Notes under the pieces: model-generated
Database searches by the model: none
What the model saw: the letters and a program-made list of their open reading frames with translations, nothing else
Told to the model about the DNA's origin: nothing
Made by a program: the position numbers and the translations under genes
Part shown: positions 9,300-18,481 of the stretch, piece after piece
Numbering within the stretch: the stretch's first letter is position 1
Layout of the letters: every line of letters starts with the position of its first letter
Source of the DNA: CBDCWA01 sp965223255
Lineage (GTDB): Bacteria > Pseudomonadota > Alphaproteobacteria > Rhizobiales > Hyphomicrobiaceae
Assembly: GCA_965223255.1 (NCBI GenBank)
Contig: CBDCWA010000004.1
Coordinates: forward strand, 2,790,001-2,854,000
Direction: 5' to 3'
DNA length: 64,000 nt

Positions 9300-10130
9300 A
9301 TGTCAGAGAGTGCTCTAGGAACATATGAAACCGTCAAGTTTGAAAAGCAGGACGGCGTCACGTTTATCATCATGAACCGGCCAGATCAGCGCAATGCGAT
9401 GAGCCCGCAGCTGCATTTCGATATGAATGACGCGCTGGACGACGTCGCCAATGACGACGAGACCAAGGTTGTAGTCATCACGGGCGCCGGCAAAGCGTTT
9501 TGCGCCGGCCAGGATCTCAAGCTTTATTTCCGTGCCAACGACAAAAATCCGAAAGCCCGACTAAAGCTGCGCCGTGCATCACACGAGTGGCGTTGGGAAA
9601 AATTGAACCGCTTCCCGAAGCCGACCATAGCGATGGTCAATGGTTTTTGTTTTGGTGGCGCTTTCACACAGGTGAGCGCTTGCGACTTCGCAATTGCCGC
9701 TGACGAAGCACTGTTCGGGCTTTCGGAAGTTAACTGGGGCATTATTCCGGGCGGTATCGTCTCCTGGAACGTTGCCAAGATTATGAGCTATCGCGATGCC
9801 ATGTGGTATGCCTGCACGGGCGATACGTTTACCGGTCAGGAAGCGGCCACAATGAAATTCGTGAACCGGTCCGTACCCCTCGACAAATTGCGCGATGAGG
9901 TTATGCGGCTGGCTGGCGAACTCATCAAGAAGAGCCCGATTGCATTGCGCTTTACCAAGGACGCTGTGCGCTCGGTTCGTGAGATGGATTGCGATCAAGC
10001 AACCGACTATCTCTGGTCGAAGAGCGAAGCCTTGAAGCACGGTGATCCAGAAAAGGGTCGCGAAAAGGCGATGGTCCAATTCATCGACGAAAAGAGCTTT
10101 AAACCAGGCCTTGGAACCTTCAAGCGCTAA
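9300..10130 (+). CDS. Enoyl-CoA hydratase/lyase resembling hydroxycinnamoyl-CoA hydratase-lyase (FerB/HCHL-like)
   Basis: A 276-residue crotonase-fold protein. Its length and motifs track p-hydroxycinnamoyl-CoA hydratase-lyase, which turns feruloyl-CoA into vanillin and acetyl-CoA: NRPDQRNAMSP near 26, an oxyanion segment GAGKAFCAGQDLK near 62, KPTIAMVNGFCFGG at 107-120, FGLSEVNWGI around Glu143, and the ending KSFKPGLGTFKR. Compared with the Pseudomonas enzyme as I remember it, Glu143 and the Tyr75 equivalent (Tyr76) are kept, but Ser123 is Thr and the phenol-binding Tyr239 is Trp. The substrate may therefore not be a 4-hydroxycinnamoyl-CoA. It sits 208 bases before an NDP-forming acyl-CoA synthetase, the same order as ferB-ferA in Sphingobium. 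Confidence 0.8.
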   Translation: MSESALGTYETVKFEKQDGVTFIIMNRPDQRNAMSPQLHFDMNDALDDVANDDETKVVVITGAGKAFCAGQDLKLYFRANDKNPKARLKLRRASHEWRWEKLNRFPKPTIAMVNGFCFGGAFTQVSACDFAIAADEALFGLSEVNWGIIPGGIVSWNVAKIMSYRDAMWYACTGDTFTGQEAATMKFVNRSVPLDKLRDEVMRLAGELIKKSPIALRFTKDAVRSVREMDCDQATDYLWSKSEALKHGDPEKGREKAMVQFIDEKSFKPGLGTFKR

Positions 10131-10187
10131 GGGTATTGCTCCAAGAATATAAGGAATAGAGCATCTTTATCCGGCCTTATACATAAG

Positions 10188-10240
10188 GACATATCCGATA
10201 TGCTCCAAATACATATCGGATATGTCCGATATGCTCCAAG
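10188..10240. repeat. Inverted and direct repeats between the FerB-like and FerA-like genes
   Basis: GACATATCCGATATG (10188-10202) is perfectly complementary to CATATCGGATATGTC (10212-10226) around a nine-base loop. TCCGATATGCTCCAA also occurs as a direct repeat at 10194 and 10225, 31 bases apart. Immediately upstream, CTTAT-AC-ATAAG forms another small palindrome at 10177-10188. No T-run follows, so it is not a standard terminator. It could be an operator, an mRNA-processing hairpin or a REP-like element. Confidence 0.6.
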
Positions 10241-10338
10241 CGATCACCTCGGCGATCGCCTATGGTCGAATGATGCTCTAGGATCTCGCCATGCCCGGTC
10301 GCTTTGGCTGCCGGGCATGCACATTGTATGAGGTCATA

Positions 10339-12492
10339 ATGACCGCACAGCCCGATGCCCAAAATCTCTCGCGCGTCGAGATGGTACGCGCGCTCTTGCA
10401 TCCAAGGAACGTCGTCATTTTGGGGGCGACGGACAAACAGGGCACCTGGACCCAGCGCGTTTGGCGCAATCTCCACCGCTATGACTATCCCTATCCGGTT
10501 TATCCATTGAACCCGGGCCGCGATACGGTCTGGGACACAACTTGTTACCGTTCATTTCAAGACCTGCCGGAGCCGCCGGATCATGTCGTCGTGCTCATTC
10601 CGGCACGCCACGTGCCGGCAGCGCTCCGCGATGCCCGTCGGGCTGGGGCCCGCAGCGCCACGGTGTTCAGCGCGGGATTCGATGAAGTCGACGCTGTCGA
10701 ACTGGCGGCCGACCTAAAACGCGCGATTGACGAGACGGGTCTTGCAGTCTCAGGCCCAAACTGTCTCGGCAATATTTCCGGCAGTGCCGCGATGATGACC
10801 AGCACCGACGATCGCTTCGTGCGCGTCGGCAAGGGCCCGGTTTCGATCATTGGCCAGTCGGGCGGGATCGCGACGGCCATTAAACGCGCCCTCGAGGAGC
10901 GCTGCCTGCTTGTTGATACGGTCATTACCAGCGGCAACGAAACAGGCCTTACCACCGCGGATTACATAAGTTATTTCGCTGAGGATCCGGGAACGCGGGT
11001 CATAATTTCATATTTGGAAGCTGTTCGAGGTGATCCTGCCAAGTTCCTTGCCGCCTGTCGCAAGGCTTATGCAGCCGGCAAGTCGGTGGTGGTACTGAAG
11101 CTAGGCACCTCAGAGGCAGGGCGTGCAGCAGCCGTCGCCCATACCGGCGCACTGGCCGGTTCGGCCGCGGCTTTCGATGCCATCGCAGGCGCGGCCGGCG
11201 CCATTAGGGTTGCGACCACCGACGAGGTCGTGGAGGTAACGGAATATCTGGCGCATGTGCCGCTCCCCAAAGGCAACCGTCTGGCTGCCGTGACACTGTC
11301 GGGCGGCATGCGCGGCCTTTTATTGGATGCAGCGAGCGCCAACGGCATTACCTTTCCACCGCTCTCCAAGCAAACGGAGGAGCGCCTGGAAGCGGTGACA
11401 TCTGTCGGCACGTCTATCGGCAACCCATTCGATGCCGGATTTGCGGCACTCACCAATGCCAGCGTATTGAAAGTGACGATCGAGGCGTATCTCGATGACC
11501 CAGAGATCGACCTCATCCTTGTGCAGGAGGAAATTCCGCGCGCGCCGGGCGCTGAGCGCAAGGAAGCCAGCATGGAGACCATTAGTTCTCAGGCCCGCTC
11601 GGCCAGCAAACCAGTGGTTTATGCCAGCATGATTTCCCACGGGCTCACCGATTATGGCCGTGACTTTCGCGAAAAGGTCAAGGACGTTGCGTTCTTGCAG
11701 GAATGCGACAAAGCCATTCGCGCCATTGCCCACATTTTTCGGCACGTGGCGACGACCCGCCTGTCGCTGCCAGAGCGCGGCGAGCCATCACAAAGCGAAA
11801 CCCAGGCAATTGCGCGCCTTAGCGAGTTATCGCCAGGACCCTTATCAGAGATTGTTTCGAAGGAAATCATCGCGGCCTATGGTGTCCGCACGACCAATGA
11901 GCACTTGGCGACCTCCCTGGAGGACGCGCTGTCAGCGGCAAACGCCATTGGCTATCCGGTGGTCGCCAAGGCTGTAAGCGCCCGCCTGCCGCACAAATCC
12001 GAAGCCGGTGCTGTCATGGTCGGTATCAAGGATCAAGAGGCATTGCGCGCAGCCTGTGCTGCCATCCATGACAATGTCGGCGCCTTCGACAGGTCTATAG
12101 ATCTGGACGGCATATTGATATCCGAGATGGTTGGGGGTGGTGCAGAACTGGTTATCGGCGCCCATCACGATCCGGAACTGGGACCTGTCGTGGTCTTCGG
12201 CTCCGGCGGTACAGGTGTTGAACTCTATGGCGATGTGGCGCTGGGCGCTGTCCCGCTCGATCGAACCGAAGCGGAGCGAATGATCGCCGGCACCAAGGCT
12301 GCCAGGTTGATCAGCGGTTATCGCGGCGGCCCGCCGCTCGACAAGGCCGCGGTGATCGATGCCCTGATCGCTGTCTCAAACTTGATGGTCGATGCCGGTG
12401 GCCGCATCCAGTCAATCGACCTCAATCCGTTCGTGTTGACGGCCAACGGCGGCATTGCCCTGGATGCTTTGGTGGTGTTGAGCGAGCGGTGA
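10339..12492 (+). CDS. NDP-forming acyl-CoA synthetase, FerA-like
   Basis: A 717-residue single-chain ADP/NDP-forming acyl-CoA synthetase. The start at 10339 has GAGG five bases upstream. Domain order: CoA-binding Rossmann domain from about 18 (HPRNVVILGATDKQGTW), two succinyl-CoA-ligase-like domains with the phospho-histidine loop VAHTGALAGS near 261, then an ATP-grasp domain in the last 240 residues (YPVVAKAVSARLPHKSEAG, GGGAELVIGAHHD, IDLNPFVL). Such enzymes ligate acetate, aryl acids or dicarboxylates to CoA through a phosphohistidine. FerA of Sphingobium SYK-6, a feruloyl-CoA synthetase, belongs to this superfamily, and the FerB-like neighbour supports a hydroxycinnamate or arylpropenoate substrate. 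Specificity remains an inference. Confidence 0.85.
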   Translation: MTAQPDAQNLSRVEMVRALLHPRNVVILGATDKQGTWTQRVWRNLHRYDYPYPVYPLNPGRDTVWDTTCYRSFQDLPEPPDHVVVLIPARHVPAALRDARRAGARSATVFSAGFDEVDAVELAADLKRAIDETGLAVSGPNCLGNISGSAAMMTSTDDRFVRVGKGPVSIIGQSGGIATAIKRALEERCLLVDTVITSGNETGLTTADYISYFAEDPGTRVIISYLEAVRGDPAKFLAACRKAYAAGKSVVVLKLGTSEAGRAAAVAHTGALAGSAAAFDAIAGAAGAIRVATTDEVVEVTEYLAHVPLPKGNRLAAVTLSGGMRGLLLDAASANGITFPPLSKQTEERLEAVTSVGTSIGNPFDAGFAALTNASVLKVTIEAYLDDPEIDLILVQEEIPRAPGAERKEASMETISSQARSASKPVVYASMISHGLTDYGRDFREKVKDVAFLQECDKAIRAIAHIFRHVATTRLSLPERGEPSQSETQAIARLSELSPGPLSEIVSKEIIAAYGVRTTNEHLATSLEDALSAANAIGYPVVAKAVSARLPHKSEAGAVMVGIKDQEALRAACAAIHDNVGAFDRSIDLDGILISEMVGGGAELVIGAHHDPELGPVVVFGSGGTGVELYGDVALGAVPLDRTEAERMIAGTKAARLISGYRGGPPLDKAAVIDALIAVSNLMVDAGGRIQSIDLNPFVLTANGGIALDALVVLSER

Positions 12493-12555
12493 TGTGCGCA
12501 ATATATTCGGTTTTGGCCCCCCGCTGCTGTGCACAGCCCCTCCAGTCTTGTTGCG

Positions 12556-14100
12556 CTAATCTCTCCGCTCACCAACCACTACCGCAGCTTTTGCCAGCGT
12601 GTCTTCAGCCGTGCCGCCAGCATCGATCTGATGCCAGGTAATTTCACCGGCCCCACGGCCGAGCTGATCCATGACCACCGAAGATGTAGCGTCTGAAGCA
12701 TCGCCGGTACGGCTCTCGACCCGGCCGACGAGCGTGTCGCGGTCTGCGGTGAGCCAAACACCGTCGAAGCGATGGGCCTGGTCCGTCGCGAGGCGTTCGA
12801 TGGCCGCCCGTTCCGACGGCTTGGAAAACACTGCATCGACAATAACACTTTGGCCTGCCGCCAGCGCGATGGATGCCTTGTCGAACAACAGGCGATAGAC
12901 CCGGTCGCTTGCAGCCTGGCTGTAACTTTCGCCTGGCAACCGAACCGTCTCCGCGACACCGAACAGCGCCTTACGCTCAAGGTCGCTGCGCAAATGCAGC
13001 GCACCAGGCGCGCCGCCAATCGTCGGCGCAAGCGCTGCGGCGAGTGTCGATTTTCCGGTGCCTGAAAAGCCGCCGACAGCGATGAGGCGCGGCGCCGGCG
13101 CGCTCAGATAATCCTCACCTGCTGCAAGATACCGGCTCGCTTCGGCTAAGCCGCCGTCCTGGTCGCGCTGCAACGCCACCATTGCGCGGATGCCGGCACG
13201 CAGGGCCAGAAAGAGCGGCATCGCCTGGAGTCCGGCCAGATCCGAAAATTGCCCTGACCGCCAGAGGTAGCGATTGAATATGCGATTCGCGTTCGCGCGC
13301 TGTCCCAGTACATCGAGGTCCATCAACAGGAACGCCAGATCATAGAGCACATCGATAGTCGCCAAGCGCTCGTCGAACTCAAGCGCATCGAACAGCACGG
13401 GGGCGCCGGCGAGAACGACAATATTCCGCAAATGCAAGTCGCCATGACAGCGGCGCACCGATCCGGAAAGCGCACGATTGTCAAGTGTGACCGAAGCTCT
13501 GGCTAAATGGCACCGGCAGGCAGCTAGGAAACGAGACTGTGTCTTTTCGTTGATGCGATCGTCCACCAAGGCATGCGCCAATTCATCAATGATAGTGCCG
13601 ACCGCGCCCTGGCCCCAACTCAAGCCAATATGGCTCGGTGCTGCATTATGGTAATCAGAGATAGCATCTGCAAGGCGCAGGCAGAGCTCCGTATCGATGA
13701 GATCTAGCACGGCCATTTCGCTTGCAAGATCGGATTGATCGAACCGGCGCATGCGCAAGGCGTATTCGACAACCTGGCCGGATCCTCCAAAATGGAGTCG
13801 GCCCTTACCGCCGCGCGTGATCGCCACGACGTCGATGTATAAGTCCGGCGCATGCGGTCGATTGACACAAAGTTCGCGCTCAAGTGCTGCCCGGCGCAGT
13901 GCAAGCGTCGAGAAATCCATATACTCAAAGGCGACATCACGCTTGATCTTGAGCGCCAAATGCCCTGCGAGAAAGACCTCGGCGCCATGCGTCTTTATGC
14001 GCAGGACCTCGTCCGCCGCATCGTCATAGCTTTGGGGGTTCGATAGGAACGCGATGACCTCTTCCTGAGACAGAAAGCTCCTCCCTTGTGGTGATGGCAC
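12556..14100 (-). CDS. Bifunctional aminoglycoside-phosphotransferase-like / P-loop kinase fusion
   Basis: A 514-residue two-domain protein. Residues about 30-330 have the APH/choline-kinase fold, with RRCHGDLHLRNIV near 218 (catalytic HGDLHxxN) and FDALEFDERLATIDVLYDLAFLLMD (DFG-like metal site). Residues about 345-510 are a P-loop kinase with Walker A GGFSGTGKST near 348 and later LRSDLERKALFG and VIVDAVFSK. This architecture is widespread in Proteobacteria and uncharacterised; resistance should not be assumed. The GTG at 14100 is the most upstream start; a GGGAGG a few codons inside could indicate a later one. It converges on the FerA-like gene with only 63 bases between stops. Confidence 0.75.
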   Translation of the reverse strand: MPSPQGRSFLSQEEVIAFLSNPQSYDDAADEVLRIKTHGAEVFLAGHLALKIKRDVAFEYMDFSTLALRRAALERELCVNRPHAPDLYIDVVAITRGGKGRLHFGGSGQVVEYALRMRRFDQSDLASEMAVLDLIDTELCLRLADAISDYHNAAPSHIGLSWGQGAVGTIIDELAHALVDDRINEKTQSRFLAACRCHLARASVTLDNRALSGSVRRCHGDLHLRNIVVLAGAPVLFDALEFDERLATIDVLYDLAFLLMDLDVLGQRANANRIFNRYLWRSGQFSDLAGLQAMPLFLALRAGIRAMVALQRDQDGGLAEASRYLAAGEDYLSAPAPRLIAVGGFSGTGKSTLAAALAPTIGGAPGALHLRSDLERKALFGVAETVRLPGESYSQAASDRVYRLLFDKASIALAAGQSVIVDAVFSKPSERAAIERLATDQAHRFDGVWLTADRDTLVGRVESRTGDASDATSSVVMDQLGRGAGEITWHQIDAGGTAEDTLAKAAVVVGERRD

Positions 14101-14778
14101 ACATCAATCCTACCGGACGGTATGAATTGACCCTTGATCATCATCAAGATTGGCAATCCGGGTGCCAAAGCCTATCATATAAGGATCATCGGGCGTCGTC
14201 TTATCGACATGCCTAAACCGGATTTCGCCAACCGCAACACCGATATGTCTTCGCCACCCCGCCCCCTGCGTCTCGTAGAACCGGCAGACACGATACGTCG
14301 CTTGTAACGATCACCGAGGAGGTTTGATCCCACGTTCTGCCGCCTCACCCGCTGCCGGACCTAGCCGCCGTAGGCTGATAAGTGGGTGAGAGAGGCATCA
14401 CCACTGCCTGAGCCACGGCCTTCCGTCGTGCCAACGGCGACACTGCCGACATCATGCGTTTTAGCGATGCTTCTGCCACGTTCGCGCACGCCGGAACCTG
14501 CACGTCAGGATGTGCGGAGAATGAGCCAGCCTTGTTTTGCCGGCGCGAGGCATTCCGCGTTTGACCGTGTCCGCTTGCCGCGGCACGCGTCGGCTTGCTG
14601 CCCGGAGACGATGGAGTTGACCGGGCCCTGAATTTTCATCTAGCCTTTGGCAGTGTGCTACTTATTGGTACGCCAGCGCCTGTGTGTTTCTGGTGCCGCA
14701 TGGTTAGCGCAAACACCCGATGCCCGCCGTGGTCATTGGCGAAAACAAGACCCCACTTTACCCGACAACGGTACCCAT
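14101..14778. other. 678-base intergenic region
   Basis: Divergent region between the kinase fusion and the aldehyde dehydrogenase. The open frames here are short, lack Shine-Dalgarno sequences and show no recognisable protein family. I see nothing in it beyond the expected promoters. Confidence 0.5.
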
Positions 14779-16215
14779 ATGACCGATATACCCAAGATCG
14801 AACCTTATCTCGGCGGCGAGCCTGTCCCCGGCAGCAGCAGCGGTTTCGATTGGCTTAATCCTGAGAACGGCAAACCGGTTGGCCATATCATTGAATCCGG
14901 CGAGGCCGCGGTCGAGGCCGCCATCGCCATCGCCACCGCCGCATACCAGGCGCACCGCAAGTCGCCCGTTCACCAACGTGTCAAATGGCTGCGCGATGCG
15001 GGTGCGGTCCTCAAGGCGGCAGTTGACGAGGTGGCGCCGGTTATCTCCGCAGACGTTGGAAAGCCAATCCGTGTTTGCCGCGGTGAAGTCGTACGCGGTG
15101 CGGAATTCATGGAAGCAGTCGCCGCCACGCTGCCGCAAGTCATGGGCGGGGAAGTGTTGCCGCTCGACACCGTCGTCCAAGGCGAGGGCCATTTCGGCTT
15201 CACCCGTCGCATCCCCTACGGCATTGTCGCCGGCATCATTCCGTTCAACGGGCCGGTAAACCTCCTCGTTCAAAAGGTGGCACCGGCGATTGCCGCCGGC
15301 AACGTCATGATCACCAAGCCGGCGCCTGCAGGAACGCGGACCGCGCTGCTTCTGGCAAGTTTATTTCAGGACAAAGCCGGCTGGCCCGCTGGCATGTTCA
15401 CCGTACTGACCGGCGACAAGGCGGCGGCGTCTGCCCTGGTTGCTCACAGCGACGTACGTGCCGTCTCGTTCACGGGCGGCACGTCCGGCGGTGAGGCTCT
15501 TGCGCGCATTGCAGGTGCCAAGAAATTCCTCGCCGAGCTTGGCTCCAATGCGGCCAACATTGTGCTGGCGGACGCCGACATCGCCGACGCGGCCAAGAAG
15601 ATTGCCGGTGCGGCATTCGAGGCGAGTGGCCAGCAATGTATCTCTGCACAGCGCGTTCTCGTGCAAGCGTCCGTGTACGAGACGTTTTTGAACGCTTTCG
15701 TCTCTGCGGCGAAGGCACTCAATGTCGGCAAAGTCGACGACCCGAAAACCGACGTCGGGCCGATGGTTTCCGTGGCCGCCGCCGATCGTGTTATGGCGAT
15801 GTGCGAGGACGCGATAAAACGAGGTGCTAGGTATGCGCTTGAACCTAATCGATCAGGTGCACTGGTCTCCCCCGGCATCCTGATCCAGGTGCCGCAAGCA
15901 GCGCGCTTGTGGTGCGAGGAGGTGTTTGGTCCGATCGCGATCGTGACGCCATTCGATGGTCTGGAGCAAGGCCTGCAGCTTGCCAACGATAGCGCCTTTG
16001 GTCTGCAGGGTGCGGTTTTCACGCGCGACCTTCGCGCTGCATTCCGTTTTGCCGATGAGTTTGACGTCGGCTGCCTCTGGGTTAATGAGCCGTCGCGTTT
16101 TCGTGTCGACAATTATCCCTTCGGTGGCGTCAAATTATCGGGCGTCGGCCGCGAAGGCATCAAGTGGGCAATCGAGGAGATGAGCCAGCTGAAGTTTATC
16201 GGCATCAATCCCTAA
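14779..16215 (+). CDS. NAD(P)-dependent aldehyde dehydrogenase
   Basis: A 478-residue aldehyde dehydrogenase. The start at 14779 (MTDIPKIEPYLGGEPV) gives the normal family N terminus; the longer frame upstream adds 44 unrelated residues. Motifs: IPFNGPVNLLVQKVAPAIAAG for cofactor binding, FTGGTSGGEALA for the NAD loop, the general-base Glu in AELGSNAANIV near 255, the nucleophile in ASGQQCISAQRV near 289, and EEVFGPIAIV. The ending SGVGREGIKWAIEEMSQLKF resembles the lactaldehyde/phosphonoacetaldehyde/glyceraldehyde group more than classical vanillin dehydrogenases. Proximity to the FerB/FerA-like genes suggests it could oxidise the aldehyde they release, but the kinase gene and a long gap lie between them. 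Confidence 0.85.
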   Translation: MTDIPKIEPYLGGEPVPGSSSGFDWLNPENGKPVGHIIESGEAAVEAAIAIATAAYQAHRKSPVHQRVKWLRDAGAVLKAAVDEVAPVISADVGKPIRVCRGEVVRGAEFMEAVAATLPQVMGGEVLPLDTVVQGEGHFGFTRRIPYGIVAGIIPFNGPVNLLVQKVAPAIAAGNVMITKPAPAGTRTALLLASLFQDKAGWPAGMFTVLTGDKAAASALVAHSDVRAVSFTGGTSGGEALARIAGAKKFLAELGSNAANIVLADADIADAAKKIAGAAFEASGQQCISAQRVLVQASVYETFLNAFVSAAKALNVGKVDDPKTDVGPMVSVAAADRVMAMCEDAIKRGARYALEPNRSGALVSPGILIQVPQAARLWCEEVFGPIAIVTPFDGLEQGLQLANDSAFGLQGAVFTRDLRAAFRFADEFDVGCLWVNEPSRFRVDNYPFGGVKLSGVGREGIKWAIEEMSQLKFIGINP

Positions 16216-16438
16216 TCGACTGGCCGCGGCCTATGATCTCAGAAATTGAACAGACATCGTCAATCTTGACAGCGGAGCTGATTGTGGCCGTTGGAGAGCG
16301 ATCTCTATCCCGCTGAGGTAGAAGTCCGCTGTTAGTCCATCGAGGCCATGCCGAAGCTTCCCCGCCTCGGCGTGCTACAGGGAAGGGCCCGCACTGATGC
16401 GAATACTGGCGTCACTGCCTGCGCGCCTTTCACTCAAT

Positions 16439-17353
16439 TCACGCCCGCGTCTTCCGCTTTGTGCCGCCTCTTTTCCGGCTCTTTGCGCCATCGCGCATAC
16501 CGGCCTCAGCGGCTTTGGCAATATAGGACGGCAACGCAAATGCGCCCTTATGCACACCCGGCGTCCAGTAATTGAGATCACCCAGGCCGCGCCGCTTCTG
16601 TCGCTGAGCTAGCGTTTTTTCGGTGACTGCCACGATCCTCCTGTCGTCGGTCGCCAGATTGAGCGCAAACGGCCCGCCGAAATAGCACGGCTGGGTGCAC
16701 AGAAACGGTGCGGCGATATCGAAAAGACTGGCAAAATATTTGGTGGTCTCCCGCAAATGATCCGGAAAATGGAACGGCAGACCGTTTTGGGTAACCAGCG
16801 TGCCACCGTCCTTGAGCGCTCGCCGGCAATCGGCGAAAAACTGCTTGGTATGCAGAACGGCAGACGGCCCGATAGGCTCCGAAGAATCGACGATGATCGC
16901 ATCGAAGCGCTCATCCGTCTCCGCAACGAACTTGAGCCCATCGGCGATCACCACGTCAGCGCGCGGGTCATCAAAAGCTTTGCCCGGGATCTGCGGATAA
17001 TACCTGAGTGCAGTGTCGATCACCGTCCGATCAATTTCGCACAAAGTCGCCTTGGTGACGGACGGGTGCTTCAGGACTTCGCGTAACACGCCGCCATCAC
17101 CACCGCCGACGACCAGCACGCGCTTTGGCCGCGCGGCCGCCATCAGCGGCACATGTGCCATCATTTCATGGTAGATGAACTCATCAGACGTGCTGAGCTG
17201 GCAGACACCATCGAGCATCAAAACCGTGCCCCAGGTCTTGTTGGTGAAAATCACCAGATCCTGGTGCTTGGTTTTCACCTCATGCAAGATCTTGTCGGCT
17301 TTCAATGCGACGCGCCAATGGTCATGGAACGTTTCTTCAACCCAGCGGGACAT
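16439..17353 (-). CDS. speE: Spermidine synthase
   Basis: A 304-residue aminopropyltransferase. It shows the dcSAM site VLVVGGGDGGVLREVLKH near 80, CEID near 103, DVVIADG near 134 and the catalytic region IIVDSSEPIGP near 152, plus the N-terminal beta-strand domain. It transfers aminopropyl from decarboxylated S-adenosylmethionine to putrescine in the cytosol. AGGAGG precedes the ATG. The C-terminal 20 residues are lysine/arginine rich and variable. It follows speD by 189 bases on the same strand, so the two steps of spermidine synthesis are probably co-expressed. Confidence 0.93.
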   Translation of the reverse strand: MSRWVEETFHDHWRVALKADKILHEVKTKHQDLVIFTNKTWGTVLMLDGVCQLSTSDEFIYHEMMAHVPLMAAARPKRVLVVGGGDGGVLREVLKHPSVTKATLCEIDRTVIDTALRYYPQIPGKAFDDPRADVVIADGLKFVAETDERFDAIIVDSSEPIGPSAVLHTKQFFADCRRALKDGGTLVTQNGLPFHFPDHLRETTKYFASLFDIAAPFLCTQPCYFGGPFALNLATDDRRIVAVTEKTLAQRQKRRGLGDLNYWTPGVHKGAFALPSYIAKAAEAGMRDGAKSRKRGGTKRKTRA

Positions 17354-17542
17354 GGCTGAGGCCTCCTATGTCTGACATCACCGCATCCAGCGCTGCGGCG
17401 ATCGTGGTCGCATGCGCGCAAGCCACGCACACCCGGCAGATCGTTCGACGCGCGCCAATAGGATCGCGGAATGACCGGCGCCCCCACCCAGCAACACGAT
17501 GGTTGCGTGCAGGCGCGCCGGCAGACTGCCAGTGGTTTTCGC

Positions 17543-18127
17543 TTAAGCGGCTTTCCGAACTTTACGGCTGGCCGGCTTCTTGTCCGCTTCACCGGCCGCT
17601 GCGTCTTGATCGGGCTCGGTCTTTGCGGCTGTCTGCCAGGACATCAGGTCCATTTCTTCGCCACGCTGATGCGTCTTGACGACGACATCGTTGGCCTCGA
17701 AAGCCTCCTTGAGCACGTCGACCGTCAAATGCGGTTTTGCATCCCCGCACATGAACACATCGAGTGCCGCATAATCGGCCTCTGGCCAACTGTGGATCGA
17801 GATATGGCTCTCTGAGAGAACTGCAACACCTGAGACCCCGCCATTCGGCGTGAAGTGGTGCAAGTGAATATGCAACAACGTTGCGCCAGCGACTTCTACG
17901 CATCTCTTCAGCGTGTCTTCGACATGTTTGAGATCATCCAATCTCCTGGCACCAAATAGATCTATGATCAGATGATTGCCAGCATATCTCACGCCATCGC
18001 GTTCGATAAAGAAGTCTTTTCTTTCGTCCTGCGCTACGTGCGCGTTGTATGCATGTTCTTCCTTTTGGGCGGTGCTTGAACGAGTCAAGTCCATCCCCAA
18101 TTGGAAGAGGGTGTCGTTATAGGCCAT
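17543..18127 (-). CDS. speD: S-adenosylmethionine decarboxylase proenzyme
   Basis: A 194-residue prokaryotic AdoMetDC. The self-processing site is ESHISIHSWPE, where Ser107 becomes the pyruvoyl group after cleavage behind Glu106. GNHLIIDLFGARRL at 50-63 and LHIHLHHFTPNGGVSG are other family blocks. It has about 45 extra N-terminal residues and a 35-residue basic tail relative to the short Bacillus form. It supplies decarboxylated SAM to SpeE immediately downstream. GGGAGGG lies five bases before the ATG. Confidence 0.93.
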   Translation of the reverse strand: MAYNDTLFQLGMDLTRSSTAQKEEHAYNAHVAQDERKDFFIERDGVRYAGNHLIIDLFGARRLDDLKHVEDTLKRCVEVAGATLLHIHLHHFTPNGGVSGVAVLSESHISIHSWPEADYAALDVFMCGDAKPHLTVDVLKEAFEANDVVVKTHQRGEEMDLMSWQTAAKTEPDQDAAAGEADKKPASRKVRKAA

Positions 18128-18481
18128 CGGACCCTCCCCAACCAGTAGATAGAGTGACCCGCCCGCTCCTTACCTTTGGGTGTTGAGGATCTCCCTCGAC
18201 CTTTGGGGCAGGTGGTCGGCCGGAAGCACGGTGTATGAGGCCATTGGGCTTTCAACGCAAGAAAAAACTTTACATTCACCCAAAAAAATTTTTGCCTCCG
18301 TTCAACTTTCATTAAAGCTTGATTCATTTAGCGAATTTGTCAGCGAAGTGTCACCCACGGAACTGCTGGATTAGGTCTTTCATACCATCCTCTTTGGCCC
18401 CAATTTCGTCACCGGTTTTGGCGGCGCAATTGCCGAATGGATTTCTCAAAATTGCCCGCTCGCCGACGTTTGGAACAGTCC
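18128..18481. other. Upstream region of speD with the distal end of a duplicated segment
   Basis: No gene seen in 354 bases. The part from about 18419 to 18481 is the left end of the tandem duplication described below: GGCGGCGCAATTGCCGAATG recurs at 19557. The remainder should contain the speD promoter on the minus strand; an A/T-rich patch at 18265-18300 is the most promoter-like stretch. Confidence 0.45.

Noticed and set aside
14386..14631. 81-codon plus-strand frame in the long gap before the aldehyde dehydrogenase
   Set aside because: Pro/Arg-rich translation typical of GC-rich noncoding DNA, no ribosome site and no recognisable domain.
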